Below are positions 8,764 through 17,925 of a stretch of 64,000 nt of DNA, one piece after another. The notes below the pieces were generated by a model. The model was given only the letters and a program-made list of their open reading frames with translations, ran no database searches and had not been told where the DNA came from. The stretch is from an uncultured Allomuricauda sp. Lineage in GTDB: Bacteria > Bacteroidota > Bacteroidia > Flavobacteriales > Flavobacteriaceae. The position numbers and the translations under genes were made by a program. Position 1 is the first letter of the stretch, and every line of letters starts with the position of its first letter. The DNA lies in NCBI RefSeq assembly GCF_947499695.1, contig NZ_CANMPQ010000001.1, forward strand, positions 1,674,001 through 1,738,000, written 5' to 3'.

Positions 8764-11700
8764 ATGATTACGTTGGTCAAAAAGAACTCGTTTTTCCTAG
8801 TCTCATTTTTATTGGTTTCATTAATAGGTTGTGATACTAGCTCAAAAAATACAGAACCTCGAAAATCGTCTGAAACCAAGTTGCAAGAACAACCCCTGTT
8901 CAAAAAAATCGATGCTCAAACAAGTGGTATTCACTTCTCCAATGCACTACAGCATGATGTGGCTACCCTGCACAATCTTTTCGATTATGACTACTTCTAC
9001 AATGGGGCTGGCGTGGGAGTAGAAGATTTAAACAATGATGGGCTTTTGGATGTAGTTTTCTGCGGGAATCAAGTGGAAAATCAAGTATATTTTAACCAAG
9101 GCGAAATGACATTTAAGGATGTCACTCAAACCTCTGGTATTAACCAGGGTAAAAACTGGTCCAATGGCATCACCTTTGTCGATATCAATAGTGACGGTTG
9201 GATGGATATCTATATTTCCCAAGGTGGCCCAAATTCTAGAGAAAACCGAAAAAACCTGCTGTTCATCAATCAAAAAGATGGGTCTTTCATAGAAAGTGCC
9301 GAAGAATATGGCTTGGCAGATATGGGCATAAGCACACAATCTGCCTTTTTCGATTTTGACAAAGACGGTGATCTTGATTGTATTGTCATGAATGAAAATG
9401 AGCTCTATGGTCTTGATCCCATAAGCTTAAGCCGTTATGTGGAAGCAAATGAAGAGAATAAGTATTTCAACTCCTCCCATCTGTACCGAAATGATAATGG
9501 GAAATTTGTGGATATAACCCGAACAGCAGGACTTGAGAAACCCATCTTTGGGCTTGGGCTCATGATTTCCGACATTAATGAAGATGGATGGATGGACGTC
9601 TACATGGCCAGCGACTATTACCTGCCCGACGCCATGTACATTAACAATAAGAACGGGACATTCTCAGACCGAATAAAAGAAACTACAAATCAAATTTCAT
9701 TTTACGGAATGGGGATTGATGTGGCTGATATAGACAATGACAACCTTCAAGACATTTTTGTTTTGGACATGGCTGCCAATGACCATGTAAGGTCAAAGAC
9801 GCTTATGGCTTCCATGAGTACAGGTCGGTTTGATTATTTGGTCAATAAGGCCGATTTTCAATACCAGTACATGTATAATTCGCTGCAAAAAAATATTGGC
9901 GGATTAAAATTCAACAACATATCGCAGATGTCAGGTGTTGCCAATACCGATTGGAGTTGGTCTGTTTTGATGAACGATTTTGATCTTGACGGTCAAAAAG
10001 AAATTCATGTTACCAATGGATATAGACGCTATGCACTTGACAACGATTTACAAAGACAAGTTTTTGAAGCTAGACAAAAATATGGTGCCAATGTTCCCTT
10101 GGATGTAAAAAACAGGCTTTACGAGTCCATGCCTTCTGAAAAATTGCCCAATATCATGTATAAGCAAAAGTCAGAGCTCAACTTTACAGACATCTCTTCT
10201 GAATGGGGTTTAGCTGATTTTTCGTTCAGTAATGGAGCTGTTTCAGCCGATTTGGACAATGATGGTGATCTTGACCTGGTGATAAACAATATGGATGACA
10301 ATGCCTTTGTATATCAAAATCTTTCCGTAGAGGAAAAAAAAGGCAATTATCTAAAGGTTATCGGCAAAGGAGAATCCTCTGAAGAATTTGCAAAGGTTAA
10401 AATCGATATTGGCGACAACTCCCAAGTAATCGAAATAAAAAGAGTCCGAGGCTATAGATCATCCCAAGAGAACAGCGCCCTTTTTGGGATTGGAGCAAGT
10501 TCCATGGTAGATACAGTCACTATCTATTGGAAGAATGGCAAAATGCAACAGAAATTTGACGTGCCGGCAAATACAACGCTTACTTTGCTTAAAAATGAAG
10601 CCAAACAATCTTATAATCCGAAAGATTTCTCTCAGAAGTACTTCAAACAGGTAACCGGTAAACAACTGGGGTTGGATTTTGTTCACAAAGAAAATGCGTA
10701 CGACGATTTTGAAACGGAAATATTACTCCCCTACAAACAGTCCAACCTAGGTCCATTTATCACAAAAGGTGACATTAACAACGACGGACTTACAGATTTT
10801 CATGTGGGTGGCGCTTCTGGGCAGGCGGGGCAGATGTATTTACAAACCACTAGCGGATTCGCCAAAATTAACTCTCCGTCCCTTGCCACTGACAGCCAGT
10901 TTGAAGACATGGAGTCCATGTTCTTCGATTTTGACGGAGATAACGACCTGGATCTATTCATAGTTAGTGGCGGCAACGAATTTGCAGAGCATTCCTCATA
11001 CCATATGGACCGAATCTATTTAAATGATGGAACCGGACACTTCACCAGATTGGAAAGTGATGCCTTGGGCAAATACCCCAAAAATGGGAAATCAGTAAGT
11101 TTTATTGATTTCGACAAGGACGGAGACAATGATATTTTAGTGGGCAATAGGGTGACTCCCCGCATGTATCCAAATCACCAATCCTCAGCGCTTTTTGAAA
11201 ATGTCAATGGAGAACTTATTGAAGTCACAAAGGATATTTCGCCCGATTTTGAAGATTTTGGAATTGTCAACGACATTCAAGTTACCGATGTCAATAATGA
11301 TGGTTGGCAAGATTTTATTGCGGTTGGTGAATGGACGGGAATTGGTGTTTTTATAAATGAGCAGGGTACCTTCAAAAATATCAGCTCCGAAAATCCAACA
11401 CTAAAAGAAAAAGGATGGTGGTTTTCGATTCATGAGACTGACATAAACAATGACGGCTTAAAAGATTATGTGGTCGGTAATGCAGGACTCAATATTAAAT
11501 TCAAAGCGTCTGTAGAGAAACCCTTTAAAATATATGCCACCGATTTTGACAATAACGGCACCAACGATATTGTACTAAGCAAAAAATACAACGGAACCTA
11601 TGTACCTGTGCGTGGTAGGGAATGTTCATCTCAGCAGATGCCCTTTATTAAAGAAAAATTTGAAACCTATACAGAGTTCGCCAATGCGAGTCTAACCGAT

Positions 11701-12120
11701 ATTTATGGTGAAAAACTAAATACCTCCTACGAGAATAGTATAACGCAATTCGAGTCATTCCTTTTAATTAACAAAGGAGAACTAAACTTTGAGAAAAAAC
11801 CACTTCCCGTGAATGCCCAATCCTATCCCCTACTTGATTGCGCCTTTATCGATTTGAACAACGATGGGTTTGAAGATGTCATCACTGCTGGCAACATCTA
11901 TGGGACTGAAGTTGAAACTCCTCGATTAGATGCTATTTCAGGGCTTATTTTACTTTCTAATGGAAAAGATGGTTACCAAAGCGTGCCACATCAACAATCG
12001 GGTCTCATGCTGGAAGGAAATGTAAAGAGCATAGAACTTATTGAAGGAAAGAATGGTCAAAAATATTTAATCAATACCACCAACAATGGTCCTTTAATGG
12101 TACATAAAATTTCTTCTTAG
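8764..12120 (+). CDS. large VCBS/FG-GAP and ASPIC/UnbV domain lipoprotein
   Basis: 1118 residues with a lipoprotein leader (lipobox LIGC). Calcium-binding FG-GAP/VCBS loops of the form DxNxDGxxD occur 14 times: seven between about residues 86 and 500, and seven from about 668 to 1070. Between them, at about 529-605, is an ASPIC/UnbV domain (RGYRSSQENS, FGIG, then a WKNG turn). Seven such loops match one seven-bladed integrin-type propeller, so the protein probably has two propellers joined by the ASPIC domain. Proteins of this CRTAC1-like type often sit next to SusCD pairs in Flavobacteriia and probably act at the cell surface; their ligand is unknown. A near-consensus -7 element (TATATTTC at about 8752) precedes the start by 4 nt. 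Confidence 0.9.
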   Translation: MITLVKKNSFFLVSFLLVSLIGCDTSSKNTEPRKSSETKLQEQPLFKKIDAQTSGIHFSNALQHDVATLHNLFDYDYFYNGAGVGVEDLNNDGLLDVVFCGNQVENQVYFNQGEMTFKDVTQTSGINQGKNWSNGITFVDINSDGWMDIYISQGGPNSRENRKNLLFINQKDGSFIESAEEYGLADMGISTQSAFFDFDKDGDLDCIVMNENELYGLDPISLSRYVEANEENKYFNSSHLYRNDNGKFVDITRTAGLEKPIFGLGLMISDINEDGWMDVYMASDYYLPDAMYINNKNGTFSDRIKETTNQISFYGMGIDVADIDNDNLQDIFVLDMAANDHVRSKTLMASMSTGRFDYLVNKADFQYQYMYNSLQKNIGGLKFNNISQMSGVANTDWSWSVLMNDFDLDGQKEIHVTNGYRRYALDNDLQRQVFEARQKYGANVPLDVKNRLYESMPSEKLPNIMYKQKSELNFTDISSEWGLADFSFSNGAVSADLDNDGDLDLVINNMDDNAFVYQNLSVEEKKGNYLKVIGKGESSEEFAKVKIDIGDNSQVIEIKRVRGYRSSQENSALFGIGASSMVDTVTIYWKNGKMQQKFDVPANTTLTLLKNEAKQSYNPKDFSQKYFKQVTGKQLGLDFVHKENAYDDFETEILLPYKQSNLGPFITKGDINNDGLTDFHVGGASGQAGQMYLQTTSGFAKINSPSLATDSQFEDMESMFFDFDGDNDLDLFIVSGGNEFAEHSSYHMDRIYLNDGTGHFTRLESDALGKYPKNGKSVSFIDFDKDGDNDILVGNRVTPRMYPNHQSSALFENVNGELIEVTKDISPDFEDFGIVNDIQVTDVNNDGWQDFIAVGEWTGIGVFINEQGTFKNISSENPTLKEKGWWFSIHETDINNDGLKDYVVGNAGLNIKFKASVEKPFKIYATDFDNNGTNDIVLSKKYNGTYVPVRGRECSSQQMPFIKEKFETYTEFANASLTDIYGEKLNTSYENSITQFESFLLINKGELNFEKKPLPVNAQSYPLLDCAFIDLNNDGFEDVITAGNIYGTEVETPRLDAISGLILLSNGKDGYQSVPHQQSGLMLEGNVKSIELIEGKNGQKYLINTTNNGPLMVHKISS

Positions 12121-12159
12121 CTAGAAGTGGTTTACCTTGCAGGCCGATAATATCATACT

Positions 12160-12891
12160 ATGAGCAACCAAATCTATGGGATTCGAGCAATACTAGAGGC
12201 GATTGAGGCTGAGCAACCCATAAATAAGATTTTTCTTCAAAAGGGATTGGGTGGAGAATTGTTTAAATCTCTTGAAACTGTAATTCGTAAAAACGGATTA
12301 AGCAGTTCCTATGTTCCAGTTGAAAAGTTGAACAGATTGACGAAAAACAACCATCAGGGAGCAGTTGCCAACATCTCCCCTGTTCAATTTCACAACTTTG
12401 AAGAACTGGTTGAAGCCGTTCTTGAAAAAGAAGGAGTACCACTCTTTTTACTATTGGATCAAGTTTCAGATGTTCGAAATTTTGGGGCAATCATGCGTAC
12501 AGCTGAGTGTTGCGGAGTTGATGGAATTATAATTCCCAAAAATGGGGCTGCGCCAATTACGGATGATACTGTAAAAACGTCAGCAGGAGCAGCATTTAAA
12601 GTTCCTATCGCCAAAGTGGATCATTTAAAGGATGCCATATTCTATTTACAATCTTCGGGAATAGAAATTATTGCTGCAACGGAAAAATCGGAAAATGACC
12701 TTTATGCAGTAAGTCTTAAAAATCCTTGTGCTATTGTGATGGGGGCTGAAGACAAAGGTATTTCAGCTTCCATACTCAACCTTGCAGACCATAAAGCCAA
12801 ACTTCCATTATTGGGTGAAATAGGGTCATTAAATGTTTCTGTAGCCTGCGGGGTGTTTTTGTACGAGGTGGTAAGACAGCGTATGCAATAA
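12160..12891 (+). CDS. rlmB: 23S rRNA (guanosine-2'-O)-methyltransferase RlmB (TrmH/SpoU family)
   Basis: 243 residues, the usual RlmB length. An N-terminal substrate-binding domain (IYGIRAILEAIE) is followed by the SpoU knot domain with its three motifs: DVRNFGAIMRTAE, a central VMGAEDKGIS, and LNVSVACGVFLYE. RlmB methylates the 2'-O of a guanosine (G2251 in E. coli numbering) in the peptidyl-transferase centre of 23S rRNA. Close SpoU relatives that act on tRNA are hard to exclude, but the YGIRAILEAI start favours RlmB. It lies 39 nt behind the VCBS protein and converges tightly on the rhomboid gene, with stops 1 nt apart. Confidence 0.88.
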   Translation: MSNQIYGIRAILEAIEAEQPINKIFLQKGLGGELFKSLETVIRKNGLSSSYVPVEKLNRLTKNNHQGAVANISPVQFHNFEELVEAVLEKEGVPLFLLLDQVSDVRNFGAIMRTAECCGVDGIIIPKNGAAPITDDTVKTSAGAAFKVPIAKVDHLKDAIFYLQSSGIEIIAATEKSENDLYAVSLKNPCAIVMGAEDKGISASILNLADHKAKLPLLGEIGSLNVSVACGVFLYEVVRQRMQ

Positions 12892-12892
12892 G

Positions 12893-13618
12893 CTACCCTT
12901 CTTTATCTTTTTTATAATGGTAGGTGATTTCAATCTTGTTATCTGATTCCTCGGAACGGTTTTCAATAAAATTCCCATTTTCATCAAAGTGCTTTAAAAA
13001 AGGGTCATCGTCCTCATTGTAGTCTTCCCGCTCCCATGGATATTTCCTTTCATTGGGTATCTTCACTTTCAGTAAAATGGCCAATATCAATCCCACAATA
13101 AAGCCAGATAGGTGTCCTTCCCAAGAAATGCCTTCTTCAATAGGAAAAATGTACCAAATCATACTTCCATAGATAAAAACAACCACCAATGATAGTGCCA
13201 CCAGCCTAAAGTGTTTGGCAAATACTCCTTTAAAAAAAATAAAACTTGCTAAAACATAAATTACTCCACTGGCACCAATATGATAGGAATTCCTTCCGAT
13301 AACCCATGTCAAAATTCCGGAAATTAAAGTTCCCCATATCAATGTTCTTAATGCAACAGGTCTATAGAAATAAAACAGAAAAAATATCAAAACCGCCAAC
13401 GGGATGGTGTTATTGTATAAATGCTCAATTGAACCGTGGATAAAGGGACTAAAAAGCACACCTCGGAGTCCAGAAAAATTTCTCGGTCTAACCCCGTATT
13501 CATTGAAGTTAGCACCAAACTGAAGTTCCAACCAGAAAACTGTCCATATGGATAGCACCGCTACAAGTGGCGCAATCAATACACTATTGGAAAATTTAAA
13601 ATGATTTGTCTCAGCCAT
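12893..13618 (-). CDS. rhomboid-family intramembrane serine protease
   Basis: 241 residues from the ATG at 13618; a TTG four codons upstream is less likely. Six or so membrane segments are visible. The rhomboid signature is complete: HGSIEHLYNN in the second helix, the GASG active-site Ser motif (in YHIGASGVIYV), and a His in EGHLSGFIVG. These enzymes cut membrane proteins within the bilayer. The C-terminal 50 residues form a charged cytoplasmic tail rich in Glu, Asp and Lys. It is convergent with rlmB and divergent from rarA. The substrate is unknown. Confidence 0.88.
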   Translation of the reverse strand: MAETNHFKFSNSVLIAPLVAVLSIWTVFWLELQFGANFNEYGVRPRNFSGLRGVLFSPFIHGSIEHLYNNTIPLAVLIFFLFYFYRPVALRTLIWGTLISGILTWVIGRNSYHIGASGVIYVLASFIFFKGVFAKHFRLVALSLVVVFIYGSMIWYIFPIEEGISWEGHLSGFIVGLILAILLKVKIPNERKYPWEREDYNEDDDPFLKHFDENGNFIENRSEESDNKIEITYHYKKDKEG

Positions 13619-13736
13619 GCTATTTTGCAATCAATTATCCGGCCATGTTATGAAAATACACATTTTGTCAGGTTTTGCTTAAAAAGCATTGAAACAGTCG
13701 TAATGGCTCCTATAAAATTATCTTATTTTTATCAGC

Positions 13737-15014
13737 ATGAATGAACCCTTGGCGGAGCGGATACGCCCAAAAACTTTAGAAGATTATATAAGTCAGCATC
13801 ATTTGGTGGGCGAAAATGGATCATTAACCCATCAAATTAAGAATGGTATAATCCCCTCTTTAATATTGTGGGGTCCACCTGGAACGGGAAAAACGACCTT
13901 AGCCAACATTATTGCCAACGAAAGTCAAAGACCTTTTTATACATTAAGCGCTATTAGTAGTGGTGTTAAGGATGTAAGGGAAGTTATAAACAAGGCCAAA
14001 CAGGCTGGAGGTCTATTTACTTCAAAAAATCCAATTCTGTTTATTGACGAAATACATCGATTCAGTAAGTCACAGCAAGATTCGTTGCTGGGTGCGGTCG
14101 AAAAAGGCTGGGTCACCTTGATTGGAGCTACCACTGAAAACCCAAGTTTTGAGGTGATTCCTGCGCTTTTATCTAGATGCCAGGTCTATATTTTAAATCC
14201 GTTTGAAAAAGAAGATTTAGAATCGCTGCTGAATAGGGCCATGAAAACAGATCCTATTCTAAAGTCCAAAAAGATAACGCTAAAGGAAATCGAAGCCCTG
14301 CTCAGGCTTTCTGGCGGTGATGGACGTAAACTTTTGAACATTTTTGAACTCATTGTTAACTCTGAGACGGGAGAAAAGGTTACAATTACCAATGACCTAG
14401 TGCTTCAAAAAGTGCAAAAGAACACCGTACTATATGATAAGACGGGTGAACAGCATTATGATATTATTTCCGCCTTTATTAAGTCTATTAGGGGAAGTGA
14501 CCCCAATGCTTCAGTATATTGGCTGGCCCGGATGATAGAAGGTGGTGAGGACGTAAAGTTCATTGCCCGCAGAATGGTGATACTGGCATCTGAGGATATT
14601 GGAAATGCAAACCCTACGGCACTTGTGTTGGCAAACTCAGCATTTCAAGCAGTAAATACCATCGGGTATCCAGAAGCTCGGATTATTTTAAGTCAATGTG
14701 CTACCTATTTAGCCAGTTCCGCAAAAAGTAATGCTAGTTATATGGCTATAAAAAGTGCGCAGCAAAAGGTACAAGAAACGGGTGATTTATCTGTTCCGTT
14801 GGCGATTAGAAATGCTCCAACCAAATTGATGAAGGACATAGGATATGGCAAAGGGTATGATTATGCTCATGACCACAAGAATAACTTTGTGGAATTTGAG
14901 TTTTTACCAGATGAAATTTCAGGAACAACTTTTTATAAACCCGGAAAGAATCCAAGGGAAAAAGCCATTAAGGAATTTCTTGAAAAACGCTGGAAGGATA
15001 AATACCGGTTTTAG
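13737..15014 (+). CDS. rarA: replication-associated recombination protein A (RarA/MgsA AAA+ ATPase)
   Basis: 425 residues, normal length. Walker A is at 46-54 (GPPGTGKTT) and Walker B at about 101-106 (LFIDEI); ENPSFE and LLSRC are the sensor 1 and arginine-finger region of the clamp-loader-like AAA+ fold. The C-terminal half is the tetramerisation region of the family (RGSDPNAS, ASEDIGNANP). RarA acts at stalled replication forks with SSB. The stop overlaps the stop of the convergent gene (15011-15014), so the two transcripts must run into each other. Confidence 0.95.
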   Translation: MNEPLAERIRPKTLEDYISQHHLVGENGSLTHQIKNGIIPSLILWGPPGTGKTTLANIIANESQRPFYTLSAISSGVKDVREVINKAKQAGGLFTSKNPILFIDEIHRFSKSQQDSLLGAVEKGWVTLIGATTENPSFEVIPALLSRCQVYILNPFEKEDLESLLNRAMKTDPILKSKKITLKEIEALLRLSGGDGRKLLNIFELIVNSETGEKVTITNDLVLQKVQKNTVLYDKTGEQHYDIISAFIKSIRGSDPNASVYWLARMIEGGEDVKFIARRMVILASEDIGNANPTALVLANSAFQAVNTIGYPEARIILSQCATYLASSAKSNASYMAIKSAQQKVQETGDLSVPLAIRNAPTKLMKDIGYGKGYDYAHDHKNNFVEFEFLPDEISGTTFYKPGKNPREKAIKEFLEKRWKDKYRF

Positions 15015-15853
15015 AACTTAATATTCAATTCTTTTGTTTTTCCGTCTCCATCTGCATACTCCAAAATCCATTTTCCATCTTGTTTGGTTAGCATGCCATT
15101 TTTACCATCATGGTTTACCAAAAAGATTTCATCTACGGAGGTTTTCATCAATTTCATGACTACTTTGGGAGTACTATCAACAAGCTGATATCCATTCTCT
15201 GTGGGTTGTGCATACAAAATACCTTTTTGAATAGGTTTTTCGCTAGTCGACCCCTTTACGTAAGATGATTCTTCTGGTTTGACACTTTTATAGGTTTGAT
15301 TTTCAGGAGTGGTCTCTTGAATTACAACTTCTTCTTCCGGTTTTTCTGGCAACTGCTTTACATCGTTCTTAAAACTAACAGTAATAGGTTGCTCTTTTTC
15401 GGTTTTCTTTTCCTGTTCCTTCGAAGGTGTGTAGACATAATCCATCCCCTGGAACGAGATAAAACATTCGTTTAGGACTTCTTTATAGGCACTTTTATAA
15501 TCTTTCACCTTACTATGGCCTTCAATAGTACGAAAGACTTCGTTCAATTGGCAATCTTTAAGGACAAGCACCGTTTTGGTTGCGAAAAGTGAGGAATTAT
15601 CCTCAAGATCAGCAATCAATCCTAAACATCTGTTATTTGCTAAGTCTCCCGGAAGGGCATCATCATAAACAGCATTAAAACCATTTTGTATCAAAAGATG
15701 CTTAACCATGGTGCTGGTTTGATGTCGGTTTGGGACTTTGTAAGCATCAAATTGCTTAGGCACAATTATGTACTTATATTTATTCAATTGTGCACTCATC
15801 GACATGCTTAGACTTACTGTAAATACAGCTAATATTAATATTCTCAGTTTCAT
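15011..15853 (-). CDS. exported protein of unknown function downstream of the DUF5723 gene
   Basis: 280 residues from the ATG at 15853, which begins a clean signal peptide (MKLRILILAV... SMSAQ) and starts 13 nt after the stop of the DUF5723 gene. A longer reading starting at 15931 would overlap that gene and bury the leader. The first half of the mature protein (about 25-135) looks like a folded domain with KYIIVPKQFD and a conserved-looking KDCQLNEVF; the middle (about 150-225) is a Glu/Lys/Pro/Thr-rich linker; the last 60 residues form a small beta-rich unit. I do not recognise the family. The operon position suggests a cell-envelope role with its two upstream neighbours. Confidence 0.75.
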   Translation of the reverse strand: MKLRILILAVFTVSLSMSMSAQLNKYKYIIVPKQFDAYKVPNRHQTSTMVKHLLIQNGFNAVYDDALPGDLANNRCLGLIADLEDNSSLFATKTVLVLKDCQLNEVFRTIEGHSKVKDYKSAYKEVLNECFISFQGMDYVYTPSKEQEKKTEKEQPITVSFKNDVKQLPEKPEEEVVIQETTPENQTYKSVKPEESSYVKGSTSEKPIQKGILYAQPTENGYQLVDSTPKVVMKLMKTSVDEIFLVNHDGKNGMLTKQDGKWILEYADGDGKTKELNIKF

Positions 15854-15866
15854 ATAATGTGACAAA

Positions 15867-17321
15867 TCAATTATCGTTCCAAGATATAATATTAAATCCG
15901 AATTGTAAAGAAGCGTAGTGGCTGTCAGCAATATTTCGGTAACCCAATAGATTATCTCCCAACATGTAAAAGTTAATAGGCCCCAGTTGAAGATTTAGGC
16001 CTAACCCTATATTGGTCAATGAGTATTTATCAGCAGTATATGTGGTTTTAAATGAAAATCCCCTGCCCAATCTCTTTTGAAAAAAGCCTGTTACCGCCGC
16101 TTGAACGCCACGCGGACGTTTCATAAAAAATAACTGTCCTCCAAGGCTATTTCTGTAGAACGCGTCATTTTGGCCTCCTTGGGCATTGACTCCGCAACCA
16201 CAGTTCTCATCAAAAACACCTCCTTCGCCAAAATTATATCGTATGGAACCATAAACTTTTAATGGTCTAAAGGAAATGTAACCCTCATCGTTTTCCTCAT
16301 AAGGCAAGGCCTCCTCCAACTCATCAACCAGATCTTCCCAAAGGTTATTGTTCAGGTCTGGTATATCCTCTGGTAAAAAGACTGTTATTCCTTCGTTGTT
16401 CGCACTTCCTCTTACCGTGTAGTTTTTAATATCCTTGGAATTATATATAAATCCAAGATCCAACATACTTCCCGTTATTGTGGTTTGAGGATTTAATTGA
16501 TATGTAAACCCTGCATCAAATCCAAGCCCTAAATTACCTCCGAAAAGCACTCTTTTCATGAATAATTTGGTCAAATCCCTTTGTGTTGTTCCTGTATCCT
16601 CTTCCAAAATATCTATTATGCCTTCCACACCGGATGTTTGGAGCTGCATATCGGCCGTGATACTGGTTGAATAGATATTGTCCTGCCCCTGAGTTGTCCT
16701 AAAAGACCCCGAGTTCTGAATGGTTTGAAACTGGAATATACTTGAATAAATCTTCGCTCTAGCTCCCACGGTTAATGTATTGCTAACCTTTCTGTTCACC
16801 CCAAAGTGAGTCACATTGACCATTTCCCCACGCAAGCTAAGATCACTGAGGTCAAAACTCCTACCTATATTGTTGCCGCCATTACCTTCAAACGCCAAAA
16901 TGGCTAAATCTTTTGGCCAATACACAATAATATCGGTCTCTCCGTACATTCCAAAGCTATAATAATCATCTGGTCTGTTCTTCCCTCTAAAGCCAATATT
17001 AATTCCATCAATCTGACTTGTTGTACTGAAGTCATCCTTTCTGCTCATTCCGTCTATCAGCCTCTCCCTAACTTTAGTAGTGAAATCGATACCATCATCC
17101 GCAAACAGGTCATTTACCGTGACGCCGCTTGTTCCAACCTGAAAAGACAATCCTGACAATACAGGAACTCCAATATGCCATTTCTGAAAGGTCTTGACTC
17201 CAGGGTTTACCAACAATGATTGCGGAATCTCATAAAAATCATATAGCAATTGCTTGTTTTGGGCCTGTAAGAACATGCCCATAAACAAAATGGCCCAAAG
17301 TATGCTACGCGGAATTCTCAT
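15867..17321 (-). CDS. DUF5723-family outer membrane protein
   Basis: 484 residues with a signal peptide ending FLQAQ. The mature start (YDFYEIPQSLLVNPG) and the alternating amphipathic strands with aromatic ends are typical of the DUF5723 beta-barrel family of Bacteroidota, related in pattern to PorP/SprF-like proteins. A short Cys pair motif (CGCG) occurs at about residue 375. Its start codon overlaps the end of the upstream lipoprotein gene by 4 nt, so translation is probably coupled. Function is unknown; a role as an outer-membrane partner of the lipoprotein and of the exported protein next to it is inferred from the operon. Confidence 0.85.
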   Translation of the reverse strand: MRIPRSILWAILFMGMFLQAQNKQLLYDFYEIPQSLLVNPGVKTFQKWHIGVPVLSGLSFQVGTSGVTVNDLFADDGIDFTTKVRERLIDGMSRKDDFSTTSQIDGINIGFRGKNRPDDYYSFGMYGETDIIVYWPKDLAILAFEGNGGNNIGRSFDLSDLSLRGEMVNVTHFGVNRKVSNTLTVGARAKIYSSIFQFQTIQNSGSFRTTQGQDNIYSTSITADMQLQTSGVEGIIDILEEDTGTTQRDLTKLFMKRVLFGGNLGLGFDAGFTYQLNPQTTITGSMLDLGFIYNSKDIKNYTVRGSANNEGITVFLPEDIPDLNNNLWEDLVDELEEALPYEENDEGYISFRPLKVYGSIRYNFGEGGVFDENCGCGVNAQGGQNDAFYRNSLGGQLFFMKRPRGVQAAVTGFFQKRLGRGFSFKTTYTADKYSLTNIGLGLNLQLGPINFYMLGDNLLGYRNIADSHYASLQFGFNIISWNDN

Positions 17322-17869
17322 TGTAATCTGAATGTAAATTCTGCGGCGGACCGTAAAATCAATTTGGGGTCTGGCAATGAAGAAACACTTGCTGAGTCGC
17401 CAAGATTGCTTGCACTTATCCTGAGTCCCGAAGTTGTAGTCAGAATTTCAATATTTTTACCGCCCGGACCATAGAACACTTCGAGTGAAAATAAGGGTGC
17501 CGGAGCTTGGTCTACATCAAATACTTGGGCATCCAGCACATTCCCTTCGGCATCCAAAAATTCAATGGTTATGTTAAGGTCTTTACTTGTCGTATTTTCA
17601 ATTTCATAGGTGATTGTCCCTTCCAATAAGCGTTCCGCCACAAACTCTTCGTTAAAAGCTTCAAAATTGACAATCTGGGAATAAAAATCAGTAAAGTTTC
17701 CAACTGCATTTATGTGCTGTTCTTCGGATTCAAGGTAGAATATGCTCGAAGCAACGGTTGGAGTGACTTCTAAATCGTCAAATTGGTTAAAATCCTGTTT
17801 TTCAGCGCATGAAAAAATAAGAAAAAGGGCAATTACCGCCAGCAGAGGTGGAAAAAATAGTCTTCTCAT
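17318..17869 (-). CDS. lipoprotein of unknown function, translationally coupled to the DUF5723 gene
   Basis: 183 residues. The leader ends in a lipobox-like IFSC with Cys at about 21, followed by AEKQDFNQFDD. The mature part reads as a beta-sandwich (TITYEIENTTSKD, then FEVFYGPGGK, then FTFRLQ at the end). It is probably anchored in the outer membrane and may be periplasmic. It overlaps the DUF5723 gene by 4 nt, a strong sign of a stoichiometric pair. The upstream nucleotidase gene ends 56 nt away. I do not recognise a named domain. Confidence 0.78.
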   Translation of the reverse strand: MRRLFFPPLLAVIALFLIFSCAEKQDFNQFDDLEVTPTVASSIFYLESEEQHINAVGNFTDFYSQIVNFEAFNEEFVAERLLEGTITYEIENTTSKDLNITIEFLDAEGNVLDAQVFDVDQAPAPLFSLEVFYGPGGKNIEILTTTSGLRISASNLGDSASVSSLPDPKLILRSAAEFTFRLQ

Positions 17870-17925
17870 AGGTTAAAAAGCATTTCTAGTATAACAATTG
17901 AGGCTGGCTATGCCCTATTATAACT

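Noticed and set aside
8764..12120. Repeated DNA in the VCBS gene as a tandem repeat or CRISPR-like array
   Set aside because: The repetition is in the protein loops (DxNxDG). The DNA copies differ and are unevenly spaced.
13619..13630. TTG start four codons upstream of the rhomboid gene ATG
   Set aside because: The ATG at 13618 follows at once and gives a normal N-terminus.
15854..15931. Longer start for the exported protein gene at 15931
   Set aside because: It would overlap the DUF5723 gene by 65 nt and place the signal peptide inside the protein.
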